Shown in pieces: positions 54,027 to 60,902 of a stretch of DNA of 64,000 nt (positions within the stretch are counted from its first letter, which is position 1; every line of letters begins with the position of its first letter). Location of the stretch: positions 56,557 through 120,556 of the forward strand of contig JBDRDD010000004.1 of the NCBI GenBank assembly GCA_043821115.1, given 5' to 3'. The DNA comes from JBDRDD01 sp043821115. GTDB taxonomy: Bacteria > CAYTYR01 > UBA6262 > DAOVJB01. The notes beneath the pieces were generated by a model, which was not told the DNA's origin, did no database searches, and worked only from the letters and a program-made list of their open reading frames with translations. The translations under genes were made by a program, and so were the position numbers.

Positions 54027-54062
54027 AACAGCACAAAACACACGTTATAGGAGGTGACAACA

Positions 54063-54311
54063 GTGGCCGTACGAATACGCTTAAAAAGAATGGGAAAGCC
54101 CCACAGACCTTTCTACCGCATTGTGGTAATTCACAAGGGCGATACGAAGGACGGTAATGTCATAGAGGTGTTGGGAGATTACAACCCGCTTCCAAATCCG
54201 TCTGTATTTAACATCGACAAAGAGAAGGCGCTTGACTGGATCAAGAAAGGGGCAACACCTTCCAAGACGGTTGAGAAACTGCTTAAAAAGGCGCAGACAC
54301 TCAATTCATGA
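54063..54311 (+). CDS. rpsP: 30S ribosomal protein S16
   Basis: An 82-residue protein starting AVRIRLKRMGKPHRPFYRIVV, the standard S16 opening. GTG 54063 is chosen over GTG 54054 because it has GGAGGTG six bases upstream and yields the family N-terminus. First gene of the rpsP-khpA-trmD-rplS group. Confidence 0.95.
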   Translation: MAVRIRLKRMGKPHRPFYRIVVIHKGDTKDGNVIEVLGDYNPLPNPSVFNIDKEKALDWIKKGATPSKTVEKLLKKAQTLNS

Positions 54312-54329
54312 TGCAACGGAGGAATTCAC

Positions 54330-54560
54330 GTGAAGGAATTAATTAATTATATCGCACGCAACATAGTTGATAATCCGGAATCCGTTAGCGTCTCGGAAGT
54401 GGAAGGGGAAAAAACAACGATTCTGGAATTAAGAGTAGCACCGGATGATGTGGGCAAGGTTATAGGCAAGCAGGGCAGAATAGTAAAGGCAATGAGGATT
54501 CTTCTCGGAGCCGCCAGCGCGAAATCAAAGAAGCGCGCGGTACTCGAAATTATAGAATAA
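54330..54560 (+). CDS. khpA: KH-domain RNA-binding protein KhpA
   Basis: A 76-residue protein with a single KH domain: RVAPDDVGKVIGKQGRIVKAMR includes the GxxG loop (GKQG). KhpA binds RNA with KhpB in other bacteria and affects cell elongation. The start is GTG 54330 with GGAGG upstream. Position after rpsP is standard. Confidence 0.93.
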   Translation: MKELINYIARNIVDNPESVSVSEVEGEKTTILELRVAPDDVGKVIGKQGRIVKAMRILLGAASAKSKKRAVLEIIE

Positions 54561-54570
54561 GAACCATCAT

Positions 54571-55299
54571 ATGCGCATAGACATTCTCACGTTATTCCCG
54601 AATATGCTTGAGGGTTTCCTCTGCGAAAGCATACTCAAGCGTGCACGCGAAAAAAAGCTTGTCACCATAAGACTCCACAACATACGCGACGGTGCACATG
54701 ACAGGCATAAAACCGCTGATGACAAACCGTACGGGGGCGGCCCCGGTATGGTCATGAAGGTTGAGCCTATTTACCGCACGCTGAAAAAAGCCGGGATAAA
54801 ACTAAAGAATACACCTTCTAAAGGGACCCTGCTGAACATTGACAAGAAAACAACCCGGATCATAATGCTGAGCCCTAAGGGCAAGACATTCACGCAGGAG
54901 AAAGCAAAGCTCCTGGCAAAGTACAAGCGTCTTGTATTGGTCTGCGGGCATTACGAAGGCATTGATGAAAGAGTCACTAAGTACCTGACGACAGACACGA
55001 TTTCAATCGGGGATTACGTGCTAACCGGCGGTGAACTGCCTGCCGCGGTAATCGTTGATGCAGTAAGCCGAATGATAAAGGGAGTGGTTGGTAAAGAGGA
55101 ATCAATACCAGAGGAAACGTTTTACGGGAAAATCTTTGACTGGCCCCATTACACAAGACCGCAGGAATTCAAGTCGATGAAAGTACCCAGGATGCTCCTC
55201 TCTGGCAATCACGGGAAAATAGCTGCCTGGAGGAAAAAACAGGCAATACAGGATACAAAAAAGACCAGGCCGGACCTGGTAAGTGATGAGGATCTGTAA
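54571..55299 (+). CDS. trmD: tRNA (guanine-N1)-methyltransferase
   Basis: SPOUT methyltransferase that makes m1G37 and so prevents frameshifting. MRIDILTLFPNM opens the protein. KPYGGGPGMV, VCGHYEGIDERV and SIGDYVLTGGELPA form the SAM-binding knot region. The 242-residue length is normal. It follows khpA by only 10 bp: rimM, usually between them, is absent. Confidence 0.95.
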   Translation: MRIDILTLFPNMLEGFLCESILKRAREKKLVTIRLHNIRDGAHDRHKTADDKPYGGGPGMVMKVEPIYRTLKKAGIKLKNTPSKGTLLNIDKKTTRIIMLSPKGKTFTQEKAKLLAKYKRLVLVCGHYEGIDERVTKYLTTDTISIGDYVLTGGELPAAVIVDAVSRMIKGVVGKEESIPEETFYGKIFDWPHYTRPQEFKSMKVPRMLLSGNHGKIAAWRKKQAIQDTKKTRPDLVSDEDL

Positions 55300-55332
55300 C
55301 ACTTAAACACACATAATCAGGAGGATTCGCAA

Positions 55333-55698
55333 ATGACTGACTTAAGCAAACTTATTTCGGAGAAGAAACTCTTCCCGGGAATGGACCTGGTAACAAACCG
55401 CCAGGGGCTGCTTCATGCGGGCGACACGGTAAAAGTTTACGCTAAGATCATCGAGGGCGAGAATGAAAGAACCCAGATATTTGAGGGAATCGTGATCCGT
55501 AAAAAAGGCAGCGGCCTGAACTCTACATTCACCGTGCGCAAAATGTCCTACGGCATAGGAGTTGAAAGAACCTTTCCGCTCAGCTCCCCCCTTATAATCA
55601 AGATCGAAGTAGTTAAAAAGGGGAAGGCAAGACGTTCCAGGCTATATTACCTTCGCGACAGAAAAGGTAAGGCGGCACAGGTAAAGGAAGATAAGTAA
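55333..55698 (+). CDS. rplS: 50S ribosomal protein L19
   Basis: A 121-residue L19 with GDTVKVYAKIIEGENERTQI and RKMSYGIGVERTFPL, then the basic C-terminal RRSRLYYLRDRKGKAA. AGGAGG precedes the ATG. It lies between trmD and rnhB as in many bacteria. Confidence 0.96.
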   Translation: MTDLSKLISEKKLFPGMDLVTNRQGLLHAGDTVKVYAKIIEGENERTQIFEGIVIRKKGSGLNSTFTVRKMSYGIGVERTFPLSSPLIIKIEVVKKGKARRSRLYYLRDRKGKAAQVKEDK

Positions 55699-55723
55699 AA
55701 CCCTATTCTTAACCAGGTGGTTT

Positions 55724-56347
55724 ATGAGCGACCTGTTTGCCTATGATACCCGAATAAGAAATCAGGGTTATACGCTCATCGCGGGAGTGGATGAAGCCGG
55801 CCGTGGCCCGCTTGCAGGCCCTGTTGTAGCTTCCGCAGTGATACTGCCTCCATCATGCCACATAGAGGGTATAAAAGATTCCAAGAAATTAAGCCCTAAA
55901 AAAAGAGCTCAAATCTACGACATCATAAAACAAGAGGCTGTTGACATAGGCATAGGCATCGTAGACGTAAACACAATTGACAGGATAAACATACTCCAGG
56001 CATCTATGCTGGCCATGAAAACAGCCATCCTCAATCTAAAACACACGCCCGAATACCTGCTTATAGACGGTCCTTTTTCTCCCAACCTCAATATAGCTCA
56101 GCTCTGCGTAATTAACGGGGACAACCGCAGCGCGCACATTGCCGCTGCTTCTATTGTTGCAAAAGTAACCCGTGATAGTATCATGATAAATCTCCATAAA
56201 AAATACCCGGCTTATTCTTTTGACAAGCACAAGGGATACGGAACTTCCTTTCACATGTCAATGCTAAAGGAACATGGTCCCTGTGAAATCCACCGCAGGA
56301 GTTTTGCTCCTGTTAGAAGATGTGAAGATATTAAGGTAAGAACTTAG
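55724..56347 (+). CDS. rnhB: Ribonuclease HII
   Basis: Cleaves RNA in RNA-DNA hybrids and removes single ribonucleotides. The first active-site block is GVDEAGRGPLAGPV near 21 (Asp and Glu), then KDSKKLSPKKR, LLIDG with the third acidic residue, and HRRSFAPVR at the end. The 207-residue length is normal. It closes the ribosomal run; the next gene is unrelated. Confidence 0.94.
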   Translation: MSDLFAYDTRIRNQGYTLIAGVDEAGRGPLAGPVVASAVILPPSCHIEGIKDSKKLSPKKRAQIYDIIKQEAVDIGIGIVDVNTIDRINILQASMLAMKTAILNLKHTPEYLLIDGPFSPNLNIAQLCVINGDNRSAHIAAASIVAKVTRDSIMINLHKKYPAYSFDKHKGYGTSFHMSMLKEHGPCEIHRRSFAPVRRCEDIKVRT

Positions 56348-56368
56348 CATCCTTTACGAGGCCACAGT

Positions 56369-57475
56369 ATGGCAAAAGATATCCAACCTAAAAATATCAT
56401 GTTAAACATCGTCATAGACATGCTTGATTATACCTTTTCATCCCGATTTGACATATGCAAATGCAAACAGTGCAGGGCGGATATTGTAGCTTATGTCCTG
56501 AGCCATGTACCCGCAAAATACGTCACAACAGATGTGGGCGCCATAACAACCATCATGGAACAGGCAAGGGTGGAGAACGAAGCTGCGGTAATCCGCAAAA
56601 TAATAGATGCAATACAGTCAATAGGGAAGAAACCCCACCACAGGCAGCAAAATGTGGCAAAGCAGGACAAGGACAAGGCTTTTGAGCTCTTGCTTGAGAC
56701 CATATACCAGGAACGCAGGATAGATTTCAGGCGTTATCTTCCGAAGGTCCTCCAGAGAAGAATAGCAAAGAGGATGAGCGCAAACAATGTCAAGACATAC
56801 GCCGATTACCTGCGTGTACTTAAAACCGACCCGAAAGAATACGAAGAGCTCTTTAATGTCCTAACTATAAATATCACCGAGTTCTTCAGGGATCCGCATA
56901 TCTTTGATGTCATAAACAACATAATACTTGAAACAATTGAACAAAAGGCCGCCAGAGGCAGGTATTCCATCAGGGTATGGAGCGCGGGATGCTCAAGCGG
57001 GGAAGAGCCGTATTCCCTTGCGATAGTCCTGAAGGAAATAACAGAGGCCAGGGGGTACCCCTTTAACATCAGTATTGTGGCAAGTGACATTGACAAGAAG
57101 TCCCTGCAGGTAGCAAAAGCCGCCCAATACAGGGCGTCGAGCCTTAAAAATATCAACAAGTACCTCATGAGAAAATATTTCGAGCCTACAGAGGATGGTA
57201 ATTACCGCGTGAGCAAGGATATCACGCGTCTTGTGACATTCTATCACCACAATCTTATATCCAACGAACCGTTCGAAAACATGGATATCGTCATATGCAG
57301 AAACGTTTTTATCTACTTTAACAGGAGCCTGCAGGAACACCTTATAATGACATTCCACAAGGCCCTGAAAAAGGACGGCTACCTCATAATGGGAGCAGTG
57401 GAGACCTTCCTTGGAGAAGCCAAGATACTCTTCAAGGAAATAGACATGAACTCGAGAATATACCAGAAGAAGTAG
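56369..57475 (+). CDS. ComFB-like domain fused to CheR-type methyltransferase
   Basis: Residues about 10-75 match ComFB: NIVIDMLDYTFSSRF, then CKCKQCRADIVAYVLSHVPAKYV with the conserved Cys cluster. Residues about 110-180 are the CheR N-terminal helices (FRRYLPKVLQRRIAKRM). The SAM-binding domain follows, with TEFFRDPHIF, VWSAGCSSGEEPYSLAI, and VICRNVFIYFN. CheR methylates chemoreceptor glutamates, but no che genes are nearby. ComFB proteins have been reported as cyclic dinucleotide receptors, so this may be a c-di-GMP- or c-di-AMP-gated methyltransferase. That link is inference. Confidence 0.85.
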   Translation: MAKDIQPKNIMLNIVIDMLDYTFSSRFDICKCKQCRADIVAYVLSHVPAKYVTTDVGAITTIMEQARVENEAAVIRKIIDAIQSIGKKPHHRQQNVAKQDKDKAFELLLETIYQERRIDFRRYLPKVLQRRIAKRMSANNVKTYADYLRVLKTDPKEYEELFNVLTINITEFFRDPHIFDVINNIILETIEQKAARGRYSIRVWSAGCSSGEEPYSLAIVLKEITEARGYPFNISIVASDIDKKSLQVAKAAQYRASSLKNINKYLMRKYFEPTEDGNYRVSKDITRLVTFYHHNLISNEPFENMDIVICRNVFIYFNRSLQEHLIMTFHKALKKDGYLIMGAVETFLGEAKILFKEIDMNSRIYQKK

Positions 57476-57483
57476 GGGAGAGC

Positions 57484-57804
57484 ATGAGAAAATTCAGTGT
57501 CATACTTTTTATTACCTTCCTTATATTTGTTCTTAGCTGTGCTTCTACGGCAAAGTCCAGGCTGGGAGTTATCCACAAGTCAAAAGACAATGCTTTCTCG
57601 ATAGACTTCCCGACGCAGCCAAACGTGAACGGCACACAAAAGAAGCTGTCAAAGAAGGAGAAGTATTCCATAACCCAGTACCATTCAACCGACGGCAAGG
57701 GATTATTGTTTATAAGAAAGGATACAGCGCTTTTTCAAATAGTCTTTTCATATCCTGCCGGTGAAAAAGAAACATTCGAAAAAAAATACACCGATTTTAC
57801 ATAG
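57484..57804 (+). CDS. Small putative lipoprotein
   Basis: A 106-residue protein with a lipoprotein signal (hydrophobic helix ending VLSCAS, Cys near 19). The mature part contains NAFSIDFPTQPNVNGTQKKL, a strand pattern common in exported proteins of unknown function. It is short for that pattern and may be C-terminally truncated. It lies 8 bp after the ComFB-CheR gene and is followed by a terminator. Confidence 0.7.
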   Translation: MRKFSVILFITFLIFVLSCASTAKSRLGVIHKSKDNAFSIDFPTQPNVNGTQKKLSKKEKYSITQYHSTDGKGLLFIRKDTALFQIVFSYPAGEKETFEKKYTDFT

Positions 57805-57883
57805 TCTTTTAAATCATTTAAGAGATAAAATATTTTTCTGGCTCTCTCGACGCCAATTAATATAAATGAACATAAAAAAAGTG

Positions 57884-57909
57884 CCACCAAAAAAATTTGG
57901 TGGTTTTTT
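57884..57909 (+). terminator. Intrinsic terminator after the lipoprotein gene
   Basis: CCACCAAA (57884-57891) pairs with TTTGGTGG (57896-57903) around four A residues, followed by six T residues. It separates the ComFB-CheR/lipoprotein unit from the prepilin peptidase unit. An A-tract before the stem could let it work in both directions. Confidence 0.85.
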
Positions 57910-57947
57910 ATTGCTTTTAATATTTAAATATGGTAAAAGGAATCTAA

Positions 57948-57962
57948 GTAAACATTGTAAAC
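57948..57962. repeat. Two GTAAAC units, 9-bp spacing, upstream of the prepilin peptidase
   Basis: GTAAAC at 57948 and again at 57957, exactly 9 bp apart, 36 bp before the GTG of the prepilin peptidase gene. Same hexamer and period as the arrays at 60117-60471, so a satellite binding site for the same protein is likely. A weak promoter (TTGCTT at 57911, TAAAAG at 57934) ends just before it, so binding could affect transcription. Confidence 0.6.
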
Positions 57963-57997
57963 ATATCTGAGATGGCAGCTTCAGGAAAGGGGAACAT

Positions 57998-58828
57998 GTG
58001 AACATTCCAAACATACTCTACGGCATCTTTGTTTTCTGTTTCGGACTGACATTCGGAAGTCTTGCAAACGTTTGTATCTACCGCATTCCACGAGAGGAAT
58101 CCGTGGTTTTCCCGGGTTCACACTGCCCGAAGTGCGAAAAGCCCATCAGGTGGTACGACAACATACCCCTGGTAGGTTTTATTGCCCTGGGAGGCAAGTG
58201 CAGATATTGCAAGAACAGGATATCATTGCAATACCCCTTGGTGGAACTGGTCACAGCGCTTTTTTTCCTCGCGCTGTTCTTGAGATTCGGTTTCACCGTC
58301 ACATTCTTTGTAACCCTCGTCCTAGTCTACACCCTTATCATCATAAGCGGCATAGATTTCAAAACACAGCTCATTCCAGACGTCCTTAGCATACCTCTTC
58401 TGGGGGCTGGACTCCTCGTAAGCTTCATAAACCCCATACTGGACGTCCCGAGCTACAAGCTATTCATGTGGACCCGCATATCAATGCCGTCCTCACTCCT
58501 ACATTTACTCTCGGCCATACTGGGAGTCCTGGTAGGGGGAGGACTCCTCTATTTCATAGCATGGGTCAGCAAAGGGGGCATGGGCGGAGGGGATATTAAG
58601 CTTGCAGGGGCGATAGGGGCCTTTTTCGGCTGGGAAAATGTTCTATGGTCACTTGGTGTGGCTTTTTTCGTTGGAGGCATTTTAGCCGTGATTCTGTTGA
58701 CCACAGGCATAAAGGGACGCAAGGACCCGATACCTTTTGGTCCTTTTATAGCCCTTGGTGCCATAGTCGTCATGTTTTTCAGGACTTTTTTGTACAATCT
58801 GCTGTTCTACAGTACCATAGTGTTCTAA
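57998..58828 (+). CDS. pilD: Prepilin peptidase/N-methyltransferase
   Basis: Processes type IV prepilins and pseudopilins at the inner membrane. The N-terminal methylase domain has CPKCEKPIRWYDNIPLVGF near 43 and CRYCKNRISLQYPLVE near 68, giving both zinc Cys pairs. The aspartyl protease residues are in GIDFKTQLIPD near 118 and GGGDIKLAGAIGAFFGWE near 197. About seven membrane segments; 276 residues. Start GTG 57998 has AAAGGGGA upstream. No pilin or pilus assembly genes are in the window. Confidence 0.92.
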   Translation: MNIPNILYGIFVFCFGLTFGSLANVCIYRIPREESVVFPGSHCPKCEKPIRWYDNIPLVGFIALGGKCRYCKNRISLQYPLVELVTALFFLALFLRFGFTVTFFVTLVLVYTLIIISGIDFKTQLIPDVLSIPLLGAGLLVSFINPILDVPSYKLFMWTRISMPSSLLHLLSAILGVLVGGGLLYFIAWVSKGGMGGGDIKLAGAIGAFFGWENVLWSLGVAFFVGGILAVILLTTGIKGRKDPIPFGPFIALGAIVVMFFRTFLYNLLFYSTIVF

Positions 58829-58835
58829 AAATAAT

Positions 58836-59201
58836 ATGAAACCACATAAAACCGTAAAAATACTTGTTATAAGCCTATTCCTGCTCGTTCTTGGTACCGG
58901 ATGCAATCTCGGTTTCTGGGGCAAGACGACCGGATCAATCTCGGGCAAGGTTCTTGATGCAGATAACAAACCCCTTGCAGCAGCGACGGTTACTACGTCC
59001 CCGGAAACCAGCCCCACCGTTACCAATTCGAACGGCTTTTTCAGTATCGACAACGTCAGCAAGGGCGACTATACCGTCACATTTACCAAGGCAGGATACC
59101 AGGACAAGAGTACCACAGCAACAGTCGACAGCGGAGCAAGTTTCAGCTGCTGGGGAAGCAGCAGCGATACATACATAGAGATACATCTCTTCGTAAACTA
59201 A
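58836..59201 (+). CDS. Lipoprotein with carboxypeptidase-regulatory-like domain
   Basis: A lipoprotein signal ends LGTGCN (Cys near 23). The 98-residue mature part is one CarboxypepD_reg-like beta-sandwich: GSISGKVLDADNKPLAAATVTTS, NSNGFFSIDNVSKGDYTVTFTKAGY. These domains give stability or adhesion to surface proteins, and here nothing else is attached. It lies 7 bp after pilD, so it could be co-expressed. Confidence 0.8.
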   Translation: MKPHKTVKILVISLFLLVLGTGCNLGFWGKTTGSISGKVLDADNKPLAAATVTTSPETSPTVTNSNGFFSIDNVSKGDYTVTFTKAGYQDKSTTATVDSGASFSCWGSSSDTYIEIHLFVN

Positions 59202-59229
59202 AATAAAAAACGGAAGGAGGTGAACAGAT

Positions 59230-59991
59230 ATGCGGATAATAGCATTAATCAACCAGAAAGGCGGCTCCGGCAAGACCACGACGACAGTTAACCTTGGCGC
59301 ATGTCTTGCCAAACTAGGTAAGCGGGTACTTATTATCGACATAGATCCCCAGGCACATGCTACGGTTCACCTGGGTAAGGATCTGCAGAAGCTGGAAAGC
59401 TCGATATATGAAGTCCTTATAACCGGCAAATCCCTGAAGGACGTCATTTCTAAGACGGAGATGGACAACCTGGAGTTAGCGCCGTCTCATATAAACCTTT
59501 CTGGAGCAGAGATAGAGCTCGTAAATATGATCGGCCGGGAAACTATCCTAAAAGACAGCATCAACAAGCTCAAACACAAATATGACTACATACTGATAGA
59601 CTGCCCGCCGTCTCTTGGTTTGCTTACGCTAAACGCACTGACTACGGCAAACGAGGTAATGATACCAATACAGACGGAGTACCTGGCACTTGAAGGCATG
59701 AGCAAGCTTGTAAGCACGATCGAGATAGTCAAGAACAGGATTAACAAGGACCTTGAGATCACGGGCATCATACCTACGATGTTCGACTCGAGGACGAACC
59801 TTAGCCGGGAAGTCCTCAACAACATCACGGGTTATTTCAAAAAGAAAGTATTTAAGACGGTAATCAGGCAGAATATTAGCCTTGCAGAAGCTCCGTCGTA
59901 TGGAAAACCGATAATCATGTACAACACGCGCTCACACGGGAGCGAAGATTACACGAAACTAGCAAAGGAGGTGGTTCGTCGTGGCGGTTAA
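59230..59991 (+). CDS. ParA-family partition ATPase
   Basis: A 253-residue Walker-type ATPase. The deviant Walker A is INQKGGSGKTTTTVN near 6-20 with the signature Lys, then IDIDPQAHATVHLG (Walker A' region) and IDCPPSLGLLTLNAL (Walker B). It lacks an N-terminal helix-turn-helix, like small ParA/Soj proteins. GGAGGTG is well placed before ATG 59230. It overlaps by 11 bp a small ribbon-helix-helix gene and is followed by periodic repeats, giving a complete partition-type cassette. It lies about 1.6 kb from the dif-like site. Confidence 0.92.
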   Translation: MRIIALINQKGGSGKTTTTVNLGACLAKLGKRVLIIDIDPQAHATVHLGKDLQKLESSIYEVLITGKSLKDVISKTEMDNLELAPSHINLSGAEIELVNMIGRETILKDSINKLKHKYDYILIDCPPSLGLLTLNALTTANEVMIPIQTEYLALEGMSKLVSTIEIVKNRINKDLEITGIIPTMFDSRTNLSREVLNNITGYFKKKVFKTVIRQNISLAEAPSYGKPIIMYNTRSHGSEDYTKLAKEVVRRGG

Positions 59992-60304
59992 AAAGAAGGC
60001 CCTCGGGCAGGATCCCTTCGATAAGGCAGTATTTCCATGGATAAAGAGCACAGAGGATGAGAAGGGGGCGGCAGCCACAAGCACAGCCCCTGCAACACAG
60101 ACGATAGAGAAGAAGAGTAAACAGAGTTTACAAAGTAAACAGAGCCTACAGAGTAACCCGGACACAGTCCGGCAGACATACCACCTCTCCGTCGACAATG
60201 TAGAGAAAATAAAGCAGTACGCCTACATAGAGAGGCTTAAGATCTCCGAGGTGGTTAATAAAGCCCTGGAGGATTTCTTTAAGGACAAGAAGTTGACAAT
60301 GTAA
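59981..60304 (+). CDS. Small ribbon-helix-helix DNA-binding partner of ParA
   Basis: A 107-residue protein, start GTG 59981 with GGAGGTG inside parA. Residues 1-60 are flexible and Lys/Ala/Thr/Ser/Gln-rich. The C-terminal part, QTYHLSVDNVEKIKQYAYIE then LKISEVVNKALEDFFKDKK, has strand-helix-helix spacing of the MetJ/CopG fold. A disordered N-terminus plus an RHH C-terminus resembles ParG-type centromere-binding proteins, where the tail stimulates ParA. No ParB with helix-turn-helix is present. Its own coding sequence contains five units of the 9-bp repeat. Confidence 0.8.
   Translation: MAVKKKALGQDPFDKAVFPWIKSTEDEKGAAATSTAPATQTIEKKSKQSLQSKQSLQSNPDTVRQTYHLSVDNVEKIKQYAYIERLKISEVVNKALEDFFKDKKLTM
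60117..60158. repeat. Five-unit 9-bp periodic array inside the RHH gene
   Basis: Hexamers start at 60117 (GTAAAC), 60126 (GTTTAC), 60135 (GTAAAC), 60144 (GCCTAC) and 60153 (GTAACC), each 9 bp from the last. Because 9 is a multiple of 3, the array encodes a repeating peptide (KQSLQS twice) in the flexible linker. It is the same motif as in the downstream arrays, so it may be both coding and a binding site. Confidence 0.8.
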
Positions 60305-60398
60305 TTAATGTTTACAAAGTATACCCTGTTTTCGTTTGTTTACGATAATTACAATGATTACATAACTTACTAAGTAAACAATGTAATTATAAGTATAC
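60292..60398. repeat. Main periodic array of about twelve GTTTAC/GTAAAC-like units
   Basis: Units begin at 60292 (GTTGAC), 60301 (GTAATT), 60310 (GTTTAC), 60319 (GTATAC), 60328 (GTTTTC), 60338 (GTTTAC), 60347 (AATTAC), 60356 (GATTAC), 60365 (ACTTAC), 60374 (GTAAAC), 60383 (GTAATT) and 60393 (GTATAC). Steps are 9 bp except two of 10 bp. Both orientations of the hexamer occur. It starts in the last codons of the RHH gene and runs into the noncoding gap. This layout is typical of iteron centromeres bound by RHH proteins. Confidence 0.85.
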
Positions 60399-60438
60399 TC
60401 ACCTCGAGAGAGGCTGACGACGAGACGATAGGATATAT

Positions 60439-60471
60439 GTAACCTTAGTTTACCAAGTTTACGCTGTAAAC
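60439..60471. repeat. Second array, four units with 9-bp period
   Basis: GTAACC at 60439, GTTTAC at 60448, GTTTAC at 60457 and GTAAAC at 60466, all exactly 9 bp apart. It is separated from the main array by about 40 bp of unrelated sequence and followed by a terminator-like hairpin. Confidence 0.85.
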
Positions 60472-60482
60472 ATAATGAATCG

Positions 60483-60532
60483 GCCCTTTTTGCCTACTGG
60501 ATATGCCAGGAACAGGTTAAAAAGGGCTTTTT
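60483..60532 (+). terminator. Terminator-like hairpin after the ParA/RHH unit
   Basis: GCCCTTTTT (60483-60491) pairs with AAAAAGGGC (60519-60527) around a 27-base loop, followed by five T residues. It would end the parA-RHH transcript after it has crossed both repeat arrays. The long loop lowers confidence. Confidence 0.6.
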
Positions 60533-60540
60533 CATGCTAT

Positions 60541-60555
60541 TTTACCGTCGATAAA
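60541..60555. repeat. Near-palindrome TTTACCG-T-CGATAAA
   Basis: Two 7-bp arms around a central base, one mismatch. It is nearly the same as the perfect palindrome at 60888-60902, and the two lie on opposite sides of the dif-like site, about 280 and 26 bp away. Could be a protein-binding site. Confidence 0.5.
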
Positions 60556-60834
60556 GTTCCGAATCTTCGATTTTAGGCCTATAAAGCTCTCCTCGAGGTA
60601 TAATGATACCCCCAGAACACCGCTGAAAGCCCCCAACACAGTAAATTCCATAAAAATCTGATCCCCAGGACATACCCCGGGAGGGAACTAAGGCATCCCC
60701 AGGGGTTAGAGTGCCAAAATCAAAAAGTTAAAGTGATCTTCCTGCTTCGGGTGAGAAATACGGCATTTTAAGGACTTTTCTGGGGTTTCTTATACTTTAC
60801 TTTAACTATCCAGAACTGGCCCTTTCTTGGCATA

Positions 60835-60862
60835 AGTTAACATAATATATATTATCGGACCT
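60835..60862 (-). other. dif: dif-like XerC/XerD recombination site
   Basis: Read on the - strand: an 11-bp XerC-type arm AGGTCCGATAA, a 6-bp centre TATATA, and an 11-bp XerD-type arm TTATGTTAACT. The XerD arm fits the known Firmicutes form TTATGTWAACT exactly and differs from E. coli TTATGTTAAAT by one base; the centre equals that of B. subtilis dif. The XerC arm keeps the ATAA end and central TCC. It lies in the gap where gene direction switches from + to -, the expected location of a terminus. In cells, XerCD with FtsK resolves chromosome dimers here. Confidence 0.85.
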
Positions 60863-60887
60863 AGATAATAAGCCCTAAAAGGACTAT

Positions 60888-60902
60888 TTTATCGACGATA
60901 AA
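60888..60902. repeat. Perfect palindrome TTTATCG-A-CGATAAA
   Basis: Seven-base arms around one base, 26 bp from the dif-like site. A one-mismatch relative lies at 60541-60555. No gene starts nearby in a direction that would make it an ordinary operator, so an architectural role at the terminus is possible. Confidence 0.55.

Noticed and set aside
53022..54062. Riboswitch or ribosomal-protein leader before rpsP
   Set aside because: The gap between the PASTA gene and rpsP is only 36 bp and shows just a ribosome site; no leader structure is evident.
59230..60471. Integrated plasmid or mobile element as source of the ParA/RHH pair
   Set aside because: No integrase, replication initiator, transposase or flanking att repeats were seen, flanking genes are chromosomal in type, and a dif-like site lies next to it. 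Not excluded for elements that use XerCD to integrate, but no evidence for one.
60292..60471. Replication origin with DnaA boxes or iterons
   Set aside because: The hexamers do not match DnaA boxes, no dnaA/dnaN or rep gene is present, and genes converge here rather than diverge.
60292..60471. CRISPR array
   Set aside because: Units are 6 bp with 3-bp spacers, far too short, and no cas genes are present.
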